A DNA stretch of 64,000 bases from Guptibacillus hwajinpoensis (GCF_020524165.1 NZ_JAIVKU010000005.1:806001-870000); one strand, 5' to 3'. Shown: positions 1 to 8,616, counted from the stretch's first letter. The notes: generated by a model not told the origin, from the letters alone. Numbers and translations: made by a program.

Positions 1-192
1 GCTTATCGAAAGCTAGGTTATCAGATTGAAGTCGACATGAGCGAGAAACGCCTTAGTAAATCCCTTGAACGAGCGAGTAAAAGAGGAATTGAAAATGTTA
101 TCCTTATTGGAAAAGAAGAAGTAAAGAATAAGGAGATTATCTTGAAGACATTAAATGAAGGAAAAGAAGAAAGAATCACTTTTAATTTTTAA
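1..192 (+). CDS. Histidyl-tRNA synthetase family protein, C-terminal end (partial)
   Basis: The reading frame is open from the first base and ends at TAA 190-192, leaving 63 residues. The segment GIENVILIGKEEV followed by a short basic tail that ends ERITFNF resembles the last beta-alpha unit of the class II anticodon-binding domain at the end of HisRS. That domain recognises the tRNA-His anticodon. The catalytic core lies outside the window, so a HisRS-like paralogue cannot be excluded. A hairpin terminator follows 20 bases later. Confidence 0.6.
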   Translation, partial: AYRKLGYQIEVDMSEKRLSKSLERASKRGIENVILIGKEEVKNKEIILKTLNEGKEERITFNF

Positions 193-212
193 AAATCACA
201 AAGTTTAAAACA

Positions 213-237
213 GCGGTAAGGGTTCTGCCCTTACCGC
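213..237. terminator. Bidirectional hairpin terminator
   Basis: A perfect 10-bp stem (GCGGTAAGGG / CCCTTACCGC) with a 5-base loop lies between two convergent genes, with A/T-rich flanks on both sides. Confidence 0.75.
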
Positions 238-247
238 GCTATTCGAT

Positions 248-655
248 TTAGCCTTGAAAGACATACGGTATGGAAGCTTGTAGTAAAGATTGAATTCCGC
301 CTTGATAATAAGGCATCCACACATCTGCTTCTGCTCGGTCCATCCACTTCGCATCAGCAATCGTTTCTGTGTCTTGAATCGCAATCGTTCCACCTGTTAT
401 TTTGCCACGAAACGTAAAAAAGTGAGCATGATGATTCCCAATAAACGCTTCATTCACACTCAACACTTCTCCCACTTCCACCTTTAATCCCGTCTCTTCT
501 CTCATCTCCCGAACGGCTGCTTGAACTAACGTTTCTCCTTTTTCCACAGCACCGCCTGGCAGTGACCAGTTGTCATGCTTCTTATTTTGAACCATTAACA
601 CCTGATCGTCGCTTTCGTTATAAAGCAGGGTATACACTACATCCACTCTGTTCAT
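248..655 (-). CDS. Nudix hydrolase
   Basis: A 135-residue Nudix protein, probably hydrolysing a nucleoside diphosphate derivative; the substrate cannot be read from the sequence. The full Nudix box GX5EX7REUXEEXGU is present at about residues 35-57, with REMREETGL as its second half. The frame could open 11 codons earlier, but GGGAGG sits 6 bases before the ATG at 655 and the fold begins there with [11 protein letters not shown]. It is a single gene, convergent with the HisRS-family gene. Confidence 0.9.
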   Translation of the reverse strand: MNRVDVVYTLLYNESDDQVLMVQNKKHDNWSLPGGAVEKGETLVQAAVREMREETGLKVEVGEVLSVNEAFIGNHHAHFFTFRGKITGGTIAIQDTETIADAKWMDRAEADVWMPYYQGGIQSLLQASIPYVFQG

Positions 656-754
656 CTTATCCCTCCCATTTCGAATACAACAAACCATTTTTTACCTATA
701 TAGTTTACCAGATCTCTTACTCCATTTAGGGATTTCTCCTAGAATTCCTCCTTT

Positions 755-1534
755 TTATCGTACGTCTTCCCTGGCTACCTCCGTTTTTTTCGAAGAAGAT
801 AAGAACCAGCCCCCTCCTGCAAGAAGCAGTAATACCGTATAGAACGTTATTTTCCACTCCGGAGACTTTGCAAAAGCTTCAGGGAGAACACCTAATTCTG
901 GATGAGAGAGGGTATACACCGATAATTTCACACCAACCCAGCCCACGATCATAAAAGCAGCAATCTCTAACCCTGGCTTAGCTTTTAATAGTTTCACAAA
1001 ATAATTGGCCGCAAATCGCATCACTATTAAACCGATTAGCCCACCAGCAAAAATAACAAGGAATTTCCCACCATCTAATCCACCGATTTGTGGGAGTGAT
1101 GTATTTGGTAGCGTTACTGCTAATGCGACCGCTGCTAAAATCGAATCAACAGCAAATGCGATATCTGCTAACTCGACTTTTAACACAGTTCCCCAAAATC
1201 CTGATTGTTTTTTTGATTTCTTTTCAACCTCGTTTTTCCCCTTTTTCATTAGCTGCTTTCGTACGATATGATTGATCGCAATAAATAAGAGGTAGAGCGC
1301 ACCGATCGCTTGAACTTGCCACACACCAACAAGAAAAGAAATGGCAAAGAGAGAGGCAAAGCGAAAAACAAATGCACCAGCTAACCCATAAAACAAGGCT
1401 TTTTTACGCTCTTCTTCAGGTAAATGCTTCACCATTATCGCTAATACAAGAGCATTATCTGCGGCAAGTAATCCTTCAAGTGCAATGAGAAGGAGCAGTA
1501 CCCACCCATATTCTAACAACATTGAAACATCCAT
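755..1534 (-). CDS. TerC family membrane protein (YkoY type), probable Mn2+ exporter
   Basis: A 259-residue multi-spanning membrane protein of the TerC family. It carries the acidic intramembrane motifs DNALVLAIMVKHLP near residue 26 and ADIAFAVDSILAA near residue 124. Family members of the YkoY/Alx type export manganese or help load it into exoenzymes. The ATG at 1534 has AAAGGAGG nine bases upstream. The leader contains a yybP-ykoY class manganese riboswitch with a terminator, so expression should rise with Mn2+. This context supports a manganese role over tellurite resistance. Confidence 0.9.
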   Translation of the reverse strand: MDVSMLLEYGWVLLLLIALEGLLAADNALVLAIMVKHLPEEERKKALFYGLAGAFVFRFASLFAISFLVGVWQVQAIGALYLLFIAINHIVRKQLMKKGKNEVEKKSKKQSGFWGTVLKVELADIAFAVDSILAAVALAVTLPNTSLPQIGGLDGGKFLVIFAGGLIGLIVMRFAANYFVKLLKAKPGLEIAAFMIVGWVGVKLSVYTLSHPELGVLPEAFAKSPEWKITFYTVLLLLAGGGWFLSSSKKTEVAREDVR

Positions 1535-1576
1535 TCGTTCATCCTCCTTTTATTTATGAAGTTGATCCTTTTGCAT

Positions 1577-1745
1577 GAAAAAAGACCCTTGCCTGCCTGG
1601 CAAAGGTCTATGACACAAATAAAGACCTTTACCGTAAAAGTAAAGGTCTTGCTAACAACACGAATGTTGCCAACAAAGCCGAGAGCGAAAAAGCTCTGGA
1701 ATGACGACTTTGCTGTAAAAGCTACTCCCCTTTAGGAGTTCCGCT
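1577..1745 (-). promoter_or_regulatory. yybP-ykoY manganese riboswitch with expression-platform terminator
   Basis: Read on the minus strand, the leader begins AAAGGGGAGTAGC, continues through ACAGCAAAGTCGTC and closes with the AAGACCTTTAC arm and its partner GTAAAGGTCTT. These are hallmarks of the yybP-ykoY aptamer, which lies at roughly 1622-1735. A terminator hairpin follows at 1583-1609 with a run of six T. The same AGACCTTT element occurs in both the aptamer closing arm and the terminator, as expected of mutually exclusive structures. Confidence 0.88.
1583..1609 (-). terminator. Riboswitch-controlled intrinsic terminator before terC
   Basis: An 11-bp stem (AGACCTTTGCC with GGCAAGGGTCT, one G-U pair) is followed on the minus strand by TTTTTTCAT. 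Confidence 0.85.
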
Positions 1746-1769
1746 ATTAAATTCGAAATATTTAAAATC

Positions 1770-1798
1770 ATCATAATGCATTGTTTCCTAGCTGTCAA
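1770..1798 (-). promoter_or_regulatory. SigA promoter of the terC leader
   Basis: TTGACA (1793-1798), a 17-base spacer and TATGAT (1770-1775). The start of transcription would be near 1763, just before the aptamer. Confidence 0.8.
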
Positions 1799-1801
1799 TG
1801 A

Positions 1802-2527
1802 TTATTTTATGCAAGACATAATTAAAAATAACGGGATTCTTTGTCTTCTTTTAAATTCTTCCTCTTGTTGAAAATGCTCTCGCTGTGGGGTTCCTTCTTT
1901 TAAGCCCTGAATGGAAAACCCAGCGCTTTGAAGCATAAGAAAATATTCCTCAATTGTCCTGTGGTATTTTACGACTTGTTCCCCAATCCAGGGCTCAATT
2001 CTCTTCCCAGACTGAAAATAATCGTCAACAATCCAATCGGCCCTTTTTCCCGTCATACTTTTAAAAGAAGCTGTCATGACAGGGTGAAGAACGCTAAAAA
2101 CAAATTCTCCACCAGGCTTTAACGTTTCGTATACGTTCTTAACAATTGCCTCAAGGTCTTCTATGTAATGAAGGGCTAATTGTGAAACGACGCGATCAAA
2201 AGTATCTGCCGGATAAGAATAGTCTTCTAGCGACGTATGAACGACGCTTCCTTTCGTTCCATCTAGCTTTAACATCGCTTGCTCAATCATGTTTTGAGAG
2301 CCATCCAACCCAACATATCCTTCACATCCCTGCTTGAGTAATGCTTCTCCAAGTGAAGCATCTCCACACCCAAGATCAAGAATTGTTTTATCGCGAACAT
2401 CTCCTAGTAATGACATAAGAGCAGGGTATTCAATGATCTTATTTGGACTTTCTTCTCGATGTCTTCTCGCCATGTACTGTTCATAAAAAGCATGATTATC
2501 GTAGACTGATGAACCTACGTGTTCCAT
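1802..2527 (-). CDS. Class I SAM-dependent methyltransferase
   Basis: A 241-residue UbiE/Methyltransf_11-type enzyme. The SAM-binding motif I DLGCGDASLGEALL is near residue 51, motif II-like acidic VGLDGS near 72, and the post-motif LKPGGEFVFSVLHP near 137. The ATG at 2527 has AAAAGGGG upstream. The substrate is unknown: family members methylate small molecules, and nothing nearby fixes the target. It lies 40 bases downstream of a second, different methyltransferase gene on the same strand and may be cotranscribed with it. Confidence 0.85.
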   Translation of the reverse strand: MEHVGSSVYDNHAFYEQYMARRHREESPNKIIEYPALMSLLGDVRDKTILDLGCGDASLGEALLKQGCEGYVGLDGSQNMIEQAMLKLDGTKGSVVHTSLEDYSYPADTFDRVVSQLALHYIEDLEAIVKNVYETLKPGGEFVFSVLHPVMTASFKSMTGKRADWIVDDYFQSGKRIEPWIGEQVVKYHRTIEEYFLMLQSAGFSIQGLKEGTPQREHFQQEEEFKRRQRIPLFLIMSCIK

Positions 2528-2566
2528 ATTAAGATCCCCTTTTTCATGCAGAGTGAATTGGCAACG

Positions 2567-3343
2567 CTACATAGTTTTAATTGCCTTTGTTGCGATAAAT
2601 GTTTTGATATATTGATCTAAAAGGCGCTTTCCCCCGAAATCATCTTCATAGAAACCGGAAATGATAAATCCCGCGTCAATTTGTCCCTGAATTTGATCTT
2701 CTAGCGTGTGACCAAACTCAAGTGCCAGATTTCTTTCTTTGTAAGTCTTAAGCTCATCGTCACTTAATTGCTTAAGAGGAGAATAGGGAATACTGTTCGT
2801 CACATCAAGAATTCCTCTCTCTTCCTTCTCATCATCAAAAAGGTATAGCAATGGGTTTGCAAATCCTGAAATGAGCGTGCCACCGTCCTTTAATACTCTA
2901 GCGGCTTCTTTCCAAACGGGCAAATTATCTTCCACGAAACCATTTGAGACAGGATGAACAATCAGATCAAATGTGGAATCGGCGATAAATGATAGGTCTG
3001 TCATGTCTCCTTTTTCAACCGTTAACTGCAAATTCTCTCTCTCTGCAACATACCGATCCTGCTCAAGCTGCTTCTCTGATAAATCAACAACTGTAACCTC
3101 AGCCCCTGCAGCGGCAAGAATCGGTCCCTGCTGTCCACCTCCAGAAGCGAGACACAGAATTTTAACACCACTAAGAGAATCGGGAAACCATTGACGAGGA
3201 ACGGGCTTTTCCGTCGTTACGGTAATCCGCCAGTTTCCTTTCTTGCTTTCTTCAATCATTTCACTTGTGACGGGCTTTGTATAAGAAACACCGTCTTCCA
3301 CTTTTTTATCCCAAATTCCCTGGTTGTACTCATTGATCTTCAT
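2567..3343 (-). CDS. Class I SAM-dependent methyltransferase
   Basis: A 258-residue methyltransferase whose motif I, ILCLASGGGQQGPILAAAGA, lies near residues 61-80. The acidic VTVVDLSEKQLEQD and the LKDGGTLISGFANP loop follow. The GGGQQG variant of the glycine loop is typical of a Bacillus family of uncharacterised methyltransferases. An ATG 24 codons upstream is possible, but AAGGAG at the right distance supports 3343, where the MKINEYNQGIW start seen in the family begins. It is followed by the second methyltransferase gene. The substrate is unknown. Confidence 0.83.
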   Translation of the reverse strand: MKINEYNQGIWDKKVEDGVSYTKPVTSEMIEESKKGNWRITVTTEKPVPRQWFPDSLSGVKILCLASGGGQQGPILAAAGAEVTVVDLSEKQLEQDRYVAERENLQLTVEKGDMTDLSFIADSTFDLIVHPVSNGFVEDNLPVWKEAARVLKDGGTLISGFANPLLYLFDDEKEERGILDVTNSIPYSPLKQLSDDELKTYKERNLALEFGHTLEDQIQGQIDAGFIISGFYEDDFGGKRLLDQYIKTFIATKAIKTM

Positions 3344-3425
3344 ATAACTTTCAACTCCTTTATAAAGCCATCTCTCTTCCATTCTTCTAAAGTAGCTGAA
3401 ATTCCTTTTATTCAACTATAGATGG

Positions 3426-3746
3426 TTAATGACGAGGGAAGAGCATTACTATTACGCCTACCAAACAAAGCGCGCCTCCAAATAAATCATAACAATCAGG
3501 TACCTTTTTATCGATCCCCCATCCCCAAACAATCGACATGACAATAAACACTCCACCATACGCTGCGTAGACCCTTCCGAAGTCAGGATAAACTTGTAAA
3601 GTGGCAATGACGCCATACAAGGCCAGAGCTAGTCCACCCGTTAATCCTAGTAAGCTCGAATACCCTTCCCGAAGCCAAAGCCATATAAGATAACCTCCAC
3701 CAATCTCAGCAAGCCCCGCTAAAAAAAACAAAAAAATCGTCTTCAC
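3426..3746 (-). CDS. ynfA: YnfA family (UPF0060) membrane protein
   Basis: A 106-residue protein with four hydrophobic segments and the family blocks [18 protein letters not shown] (residues 11-28), [16 protein letters not shown] and [14 protein letters not shown]. These match the YnfA/UPF0060 family, a small-transporter-like fold related to SMR exporters whose substrate is unsettled. The gene has its own ribosome binding site (AAAGGAGGAGCATAACAAG before the ATG region) and lies 82 bases upstream of the methyltransferase pair, so it may head that operon. Confidence 0.9.
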   Translation of the reverse strand: MKTIFLFFLAGLAEIGGGYLIWLWLREGYSSLLGLTGGLALALYGVIATLQVYPDFGRVYAAYGGVFIVMSIVWGWGIDKKVPDCYDLFGGALCLVGVIVMLFPRH

Positions 3747-3959
3747 TTGTTATGCTCCTCCTTTATATATGGCTCCCGTCCTACATTTTCATATAAAGAA
3801 ATGGCTCATCCGTTCACCATCGCTTCCTACTTTATTTATGGGAAAACCAAACCAGTAGGGACCAAAGTATGATACTCTATAAAAAAGTGATTTATTAAAA
3901 TCTACCACCAATATCTTCTATATAAAACTATTACTATTTCCAGGAAAAGAGGATGCCCC

Positions 3960-5552
3960 ATGACGCAACGTGAAACGTACATTCAACACTCTAAAACCAC
4001 CTGCGAGCATGTTTATCAAATGGATCCCAACTCAATTCCTGTTCTTCGGGTTATCCTAACTGAGGAAGAGTTAGCCGAGCGCTTGCAGAAATATGAACGT
4101 GCGATATCCATTATTCAAAAATTCATGACAAAACTTCTAAGCTTTTTAGCAGATACTCCTACTTTAATTGTAACAACGGATGACGAAGGATATGTATTGG
4201 ATTCATATGGAGACGAACGGTTTAAACAGATGACCGCTTCATTCGGTATTCAAACTGGTGTTAAGTTTGATGAAGAAACGGCAGGCACGAATGCCATTAC
4301 ACTTGCATTAAAACATAATGAACCAATTCATTTAGTTGGAGAAGATCATTATCATCATTGTTTTAGCGAGGTGGCTTGCTATTCTGCACCGTATCGGTAT
4401 CGTAATGGAGAAGTGATCGGAACGATTTCTATTATGACAACTAGGCAGTATGCATCATCATTGCACCTCGGATTGCTTTCCTCATCAATCGACACCATTG
4501 AACGTGAAATTCAGCTTCATGAACAAAATGAGCAGCTTCACCTTTATAATCAAATGCTAATGAGCGCTACACCAATTGGAATTGTGATTTCCGATGAAGC
4601 AGGACATATAAGAGAATTTAATAATAGTGCAGCGGATCTCACAGGACTGAACAAGAAAAACATGATTGGCTCTCACATTTCAGAAGTTCCCGTTCTTAAA
4701 CCGTTTTTCGATCATGTGCTTACCAGAAAAAAGGGAATTGAGGATATTGAAATCATCTTTTCAACTCTTAATGAGCGGAAGTGTCTCCTTGATATTTTAC
4801 CTCTCTATAATCACAACAACCAGTTAAGCGGAGCTTTTGCTCAATTTCGAGATATGACCTCTTATTATCAACTGCAAGACCAGGTGATTCAATCTGAGAA
4901 ACTTTCTGCTATCGGAAAATTAGGTGCAGGATTAGCTCATGAAATTCGTAATCCTCTCACCTCAATTATTGGTTTTACCCAGCTGTTGGATGTTGATGAA
5001 AAGCAATCCCACTATATCGATATTATTACAGCTGAGCTCGAGCGCATGAAAAACCTCGTAAACCAATTCGTCATGATGGGAAAACAAACGAGTAGTGAAC
5101 GGAAAACGGGTCATTTAAACCCGTTAATTGAAGAAACAGTGGAGTTAATGAGAAGTAACGCTCATTTACATAATGTTGAAATCAATGACCATTCTACAGA
5201 GGAGCAAATGTCGGTATGTATGGATTCCTCACAAATTAAACAGGTGCTTATTAATTTCATCAAAAACGCCATTGAATCCATGCCTAATGGAGGCAAAATC
5301 ACGGTCTCTTTAGCAAAAGAAGATAATAAAGCTGTGATTTCAATAACAGATACTGGTAAAGGGATGAGTGAAAAAGAGGTAAAACAACTTGGAACGCCTT
5401 TTTTCAGTACGAAGAGCAGCGGGCTTGGCATTGGCTTATCGATTTGCTTCGATATTATGAAAGCTCATCACGGAAACATTGTCATTGATTCAGAAGAAGG
5501 TGTCGGTACAACTGCCAAACTTCTTCTTCCCCTTCAACAGGAAGAGAGCTAA
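3960..5552 (+). CDS. Orphan GAF-PAS sensor histidine kinase
   Basis: A 530-residue cytosolic histidine kinase without membrane segments. The N-terminal GAF-like domain (about 55-190) resembles sensor domains of sigma-54 activators and has a His/Cys-rich patch, EDHYHHCFSEVACYSAPY. A PAS domain follows (about 195-310). HisKA has phospho-acceptor His327 in HEIRNPLTS, and HATPase_c has the N box INFIKNAIESM and the G boxes DTGKGMS and GLGIGLSI. No response regulator gene lies in the window. The layout suits KinA/KinE-like phosphorelay input, which is inference. AAAGAGG precedes the ATG. Confidence 0.88.
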   Translation: MTQRETYIQHSKTTCEHVYQMDPNSIPVLRVILTEEELAERLQKYERAISIIQKFMTKLLSFLADTPTLIVTTDDEGYVLDSYGDERFKQMTASFGIQTGVKFDEETAGTNAITLALKHNEPIHLVGEDHYHHCFSEVACYSAPYRYRNGEVIGTISIMTTRQYASSLHLGLLSSSIDTIEREIQLHEQNEQLHLYNQMLMSATPIGIVISDEAGHIREFNNSAADLTGLNKKNMIGSHISEVPVLKPFFDHVLTRKKGIEDIEIIFSTLNERKCLLDILPLYNHNNQLSGAFAQFRDMTSYYQLQDQVIQSEKLSAIGKLGAGLAHEIRNPLTSIIGFTQLLDVDEKQSHYIDIITAELERMKNLVNQFVMMGKQTSSERKTGHLNPLIEETVELMRSNAHLHNVEINDHSTEEQMSVCMDSSQIKQVLINFIKNAIESMPNGGKITVSLAKEDNKAVISITDTGKGMSEKEVKQLGTPFFSTKSSGLGIGLSICFDIMKAHHGNIVIDSEEGVGTTAKLLLPLQQEES

Positions 5553-5557
5553 GCCTC

Positions 5558-5740
5558 TTACAACATCGATACAATGATGAACATAAGGAGCAAAATCCCA
5601 ATGGCCACGGCATCAATGGCATACTTTTGCCCTTCTGATAAACGATTTCCTTTGATTTCAAGTAATGACGGATAAAAGAAACCAATCACACGTACTAGAA
5701 TAATTCCGATCATGATCGTCGTTGCCGCGACAATTTCAAT
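5558..5740 (-). CDS. Small two-helix membrane protein with probable ATT start
   Basis: A 60-codon frame encoding two hydrophobic helices (IVAATTIMIGIILVRVIGFF and AIDAVAIGILLLMFIIVSML, separated by a charged loop with LEIKGNRLSEGQK). A strong Shine-Dalgarno AAGGAAGTG (5748-5756) lies seven bases before an in-frame ATT at 5740, with a stop codon just upstream in frame, so no conventional start uses it. The first ATG is at 5713, inside helix one and without a ribosome binding site. An ATT start, as in infC, is the best reading. The function is unknown. Confidence 0.6.
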   Translation of the reverse strand: MEIVAATTIMIGIILVRVIGFFYPSLLEIKGNRLSEGQKYAIDAVAIGILLLMFIIVSML

Positions 5741-5787
5741 TTAGCACCACTTCCTTATCCGTCCATTCCCTTCTCATAGGCGAAACA

Positions 5788-5824
5788 AAACAAGGGCTGT
5801 CACAGCGAGTGACAGCCCTTGTTT
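5788..5824 (-). terminator. Terminator of the put operon
   Basis: A 16-bp perfect stem (AAACAAGGGCTGTCAC and its complement) with a 5-base loop. It separates pruA from the small membrane protein gene. Confidence 0.88.
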
Positions 5825-5830
5825 ATACGA

Positions 5831-7378
5831 TTAAAACATTTCTGAAACCGTTTTTGCCTGCATGTGAAGACCAAGATAATCCGGACCGCCGGCTTTTGAA
5901 TCGGTACCAGACATTTTAAAACCACCAAATGGATGGTACCCAACAATCGCTCCCGTACAGTTACGGTTGAAATACAGATTCCCTACGTGGAAGTCCATTT
6001 TCGCCTGTTCGATGTGTGCACGATTATTCGTGATGACAGCACCCGTCAGACCATACTCCGTATTGTTTGCTACTTCAATGGCTTCATCGAAGTTATCTAC
6101 TTTTGTTAAGCAGACAACCGGTCCGAAGATTTCTTCCTGCTGCATGCGAGATTTTGGAGCGAGATCCGCGAATACAGTTGGTTTAATGAAGTATCCTTTT
6201 GAATCATCACCTTCACCACCAGCCACGAGACGGCCTTCTTCTTTCCCAATCTCAATGTAGCTCATGATTTTATCAAATGACGCCTGATCAATGACTGGTC
6301 CCATATATACATCTGGTCCTGTCGTCTCGCCCATTGTCAGTTCATTTGTAAGTTCAACGACGCGATCGCGTACTTGATCGTACACATCTTTATGAATGAC
6401 CGCACGTGATCCTGCAGAACATTTTTGTCCTGAGAAGCCAAATGCAGAAACTACAATGGACTGTGCAGCTAGTTCAAGATCCGCATCATTATCAACAACA
6501 ACCGTATCTTTACCGCCCATTTCGACAATAACGCGCTTCAAATGCTGCTGACCTGGCTGTACTTTCGCCGCACGTTCATAAATACGCGTACCCACTTCAC
6601 GAGAACCAGTGAATGTGATGATCGATGTTTTCGGGTGATCCACGAGATAGTCTCCTACTTCAGCTCCGCTACCTGGAACAAAGTTCAAGACACCTTTAGG
6701 AAGACCAGCTTCTTCAAGTACTTCAACAAACTTCGCTGCAACAACCGGAGTTGCACTTGCTGGCTTAAGAAGAACAGTGTTTCCTGTTACAAGTGGAGCT
6801 ACCGTCGTACCTGCCATGATGGCAAACGCAAAGTTCCATGGAGGAATAACAAGGGCAACACCGCTTGGCGTGTAAACGTAACGGTTCTGCTCGCCAGGAC
6901 GACTTTCAATCGCTTTACCTTCTCCTAGCTCGATCATTTGACGCGCATAGTATTCCATAAAGTCAATTGCTTCAGCTGTATCCGCATCCGCTTCTTTCCA
7001 CGGCTTTCCTGCTTCATAGACAAGGTATGCAGAGAATTCATGCTTACGGCGACGAACAATCGCAGCTGCGCGGAATAAAAGCTCAGCACGAGAGCGAGCC
7101 GACCATTTTCTCCAACCTTCAAATGCTTCATCTGCAGATTGAATGGCGCGTTCCGCATGCTCTTTCGTTGCCTTCGATACGCGGCCAACGATTTGCTCTT
7201 TATTTGCAGGATTAATGGATACGATTTTATCTTCCGTGCTGACACGCTCACCATTGATAAGAAGATCATGATCTTTTCCAAGCTCTTCTTTTACTAGCTT
7301 TAGCGCCTCTTCAAAAGCCTTTTTATTTTCCTTAACAGTGAAATCTGTAAACGGTTCGTGTTTGTATGGTACTACCAT
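5831..7378 (-). CDS. pruA: L-glutamate gamma-semialdehyde (P5C) dehydrogenase
   Basis: A 515-residue aldehyde dehydrogenase of the RocA/PutC group, oxidising glutamate semialdehyde to glutamate with NAD+. The catalytic Cys lies in [14 protein letters not shown] and the general-base Glu in [14 protein letters not shown]. The cofactor loop [15 protein letters not shown] and the N-terminal [10 protein letters not shown] block are typical of the family. AAAGGGG precedes the ATG. The gene lies 30 bases after putB, so the two steps from proline to glutamate are in one operon; in B. subtilis this paralogue is named putC. Confidence 0.95.
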   Translation of the reverse strand: MVVPYKHEPFTDFTVKENKKAFEEALKLVKEELGKDHDLLINGERVSTEDKIVSINPANKEQIVGRVSKATKEHAERAIQSADEAFEGWRKWSARSRAELLFRAAAIVRRRKHEFSAYLVYEAGKPWKEADADTAEAIDFMEYYARQMIELGEGKAIESRPGEQNRYVYTPSGVALVIPPWNFAFAIMAGTTVAPLVTGNTVLLKPASATPVVAAKFVEVLEEAGLPKGVLNFVPGSGAEVGDYLVDHPKTSIITFTGSREVGTRIYERAAKVQPGQQHLKRVIVEMGGKDTVVVDNDADLELAAQSIVVSAFGFSGQKCSAGSRAVIHKDVYDQVRDRVVELTNELTMGETTGPDVYMGPVIDQASFDKIMSYIEIGKEEGRLVAGGEGDDSKGYFIKPTVFADLAPKSRMQQEEIFGPVVCLTKVDNFDEAIEVANNTEYGLTGAVITNNRAHIEQAKMDFHVGNLYFNRNCTGAIVGYHPFGGFKMSGTDSKAGGPDYLGLHMQAKTVSEMF

Positions 7379-7408
7379 GAGTAAATTCCCCTTTCAAATA
7401 TAAGAAGT

Positions 7409-8326
7409 TTATTTTTTAAAGATTCCATTGAAAGCAAAGGCGATGTTCGCAGGTCGTTCCGCCAATCGCCGCATAAAATACCCATACCAATCGTTCCCAT
7501 ATGGTAGGTATACTCTGACCGCATAACCTTCCGCTAGAAGATCCAGCTGACTCTGACTTCTCATGCCGTAAAGCATTTGAAACTCAAACTGATCTCTTGG
7601 AATGTTATGCTCCTTCACGAACTCTTTCGTGTAGTTAATAATGGCATCATCGTGACTTGCGATGGCTGTAAAATTCCCATTCAATAAATGCTTTTTAATC
7701 AGCTGCTTCAAGTTATGATCCACATCTGATTTTGCTGGAAAGGCAACATTCGCCGATTCTTTGTAAGCCCCTTTGACAAGACGTAAATTCGGCTTTACTT
7801 CATTCAAATTATCCAGATCTTGATCAGATCGGTATAAATAAGACTGAATGACCGTTCCAATATTGTCGTACTTTTTCTTCAGCTCTTTGTAAAGATCGAG
7901 CGTCGCTTCCGTTCGTGTGGAATCTTCCATATCGATCGTAACGAACACATCATGCTTCACTGCTTCTTCCATAATCGTAATCATGTTTTGCCAGACGAGA
8001 TCACGGTTAATATCAAGACCGAGTGAAGTGACTTTCAAAGACATTTGAGAATTTAATTGATGAGCACTAATCATGCGGATCGTATCCAGACACTCTTGTG
8101 TACGTTCCTTCGCTTCCGTTTCAGATGAAACGAATTCGCCAAGGTGATCCACCGTTACACGAAGCCCCTGACTATTCAAGTTCTGAATAAGAGGCACCGC
8201 ATGTTCAAAAGTCTCACCCCCAACAATCTTGTCTGCCCCAAACTTACTACCCCATCGTTTGGCCAGCCTATCAAGCGAGGGCCTGCTAGCGAGAAAAAGG
8301 AAAAAACTCTTGTTGATGGCTTCCAA
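7409..8326 (-). CDS. putB: Proline dehydrogenase
   Basis: A 305-residue FAD-dependent proline dehydrogenase (monofunctional PutB type), making P5C from proline. It has the conserved blocks VTVDHLGEFV, SLKVTSLGLDI, LVKGAYKES, FEFQMLYGMR and YLPYGNDWYGYFMRRLAERP. An ATG-initiated frame could start at 8437, but that extension runs through the promoter. A TTG at 8326 has AAAGGGAG about ten bases upstream and gives the length of the B. subtilis enzyme. It is followed by pruA and probably activated by the divergently placed PucR-type protein. Confidence 0.93.
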   Translation of the reverse strand: MEAINKSFFLFLASRPSLDRLAKRWGSKFGADKIVGGETFEHAVPLIQNLNSQGLRVTVDHLGEFVSSETEAKERTQECLDTIRMISAHQLNSQMSLKVTSLGLDINRDLVWQNMITIMEEAVKHDVFVTIDMEDSTRTEATLDLYKELKKKYDNIGTVIQSYLYRSDQDLDNLNEVKPNLRLVKGAYKESANVAFPAKSDVDHNLKQLIKKHLLNGNFTAIASHDDAIINYTKEFVKEHNIPRDQFEFQMLYGMRSQSQLDLLAEGYAVRVYLPYGNDWYGYFMRRLAERPANIAFAFNGIFKK

Positions 8327-8414
8327 CTCTACCACGCTCCCTTTCACCCTATATCTCCAATCATTCATCAAGCTTGTGAAATACTTCAAAGAAAGTTTTT
8401 GTTTTCTTGTGAAA

Positions 8415-8444
8415 ATTATATCGATTTCGAGGGGCATCTGGCAA
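8415..8444 (-). promoter_or_regulatory. SigA-type promoter of putB-pruA
   Basis: TTGCCA (8439-8444), an 18-base spacer and a perfect TATAAT (8415-8420) give a start near 8408 and a leader of about 80 bases. The poor -35 with an operator abutting it suits an activated promoter. Confidence 0.7.
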
Positions 8445-8463
8445 CGTGGTTAAAGCACAATAG
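8444..8463 (-). promoter_or_regulatory. Putative PutR operator A
   Basis: The palindrome GTGGTTAAAGCAC is embedded in ACGTGGTTAAAGCACAATAG and centred at 8452, about 44 bases before the predicted start and touching the -35. It matches operator B at 16 of 20 positions. Binding by the PucR-type regulator is inferred from position. Confidence 0.55.
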
Positions 8464-8476
8464 TTCAGCTGAGATT

Positions 8477-8496
8477 TTGTGGTTTAAACACAATAG
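8477..8496 (-). promoter_or_regulatory. Putative PutR operator B
   Basis: TTGTGGTTTAAACACAATAG contains a perfect palindrome TTGTG-GTTTAAA-CACAA, centred at 8485. The centre lies 33 bp, about three helical turns, upstream of operator A. Confidence 0.55.
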
Positions 8497-8615
8497 GAAA
8501 AGCGGAAGGGGGCGTTTAGGGGCGACAAGCGCTGGAGCCCCACAAAAAGAACACGGTCTTTGTGTTCATTTTGTGGGGTGAAGCGATCGAGCCCCTGCCC
8601 ACTGCAGCTGGATCT
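8496..8615. repeat. Structured intergenic repeat, copy 1
   Basis: The unit starts GGAAAAGCGGAAGGGGGCG and ends CTGGATCT. It contains an inner hairpin (GCCCCACAAAAAGAACAC, loop GGTCTTT, then GTGTTCATTTTGTGGGG) and an outer arm AGGGGC pairing with GCCCCT. It resembles palindromic repeats scattered in Bacillaceae intergenic regions. Confidence 0.75.
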
Positions 8616-8616
8616 C

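Noticed and set aside
5482..5685. A 67-codon minus-strand frame overlapping the kinase gene end
   Set aside because: A different frame in the same place gives the two-helix membrane protein with a strong Shine-Dalgarno sequence, so this one is a shadow.
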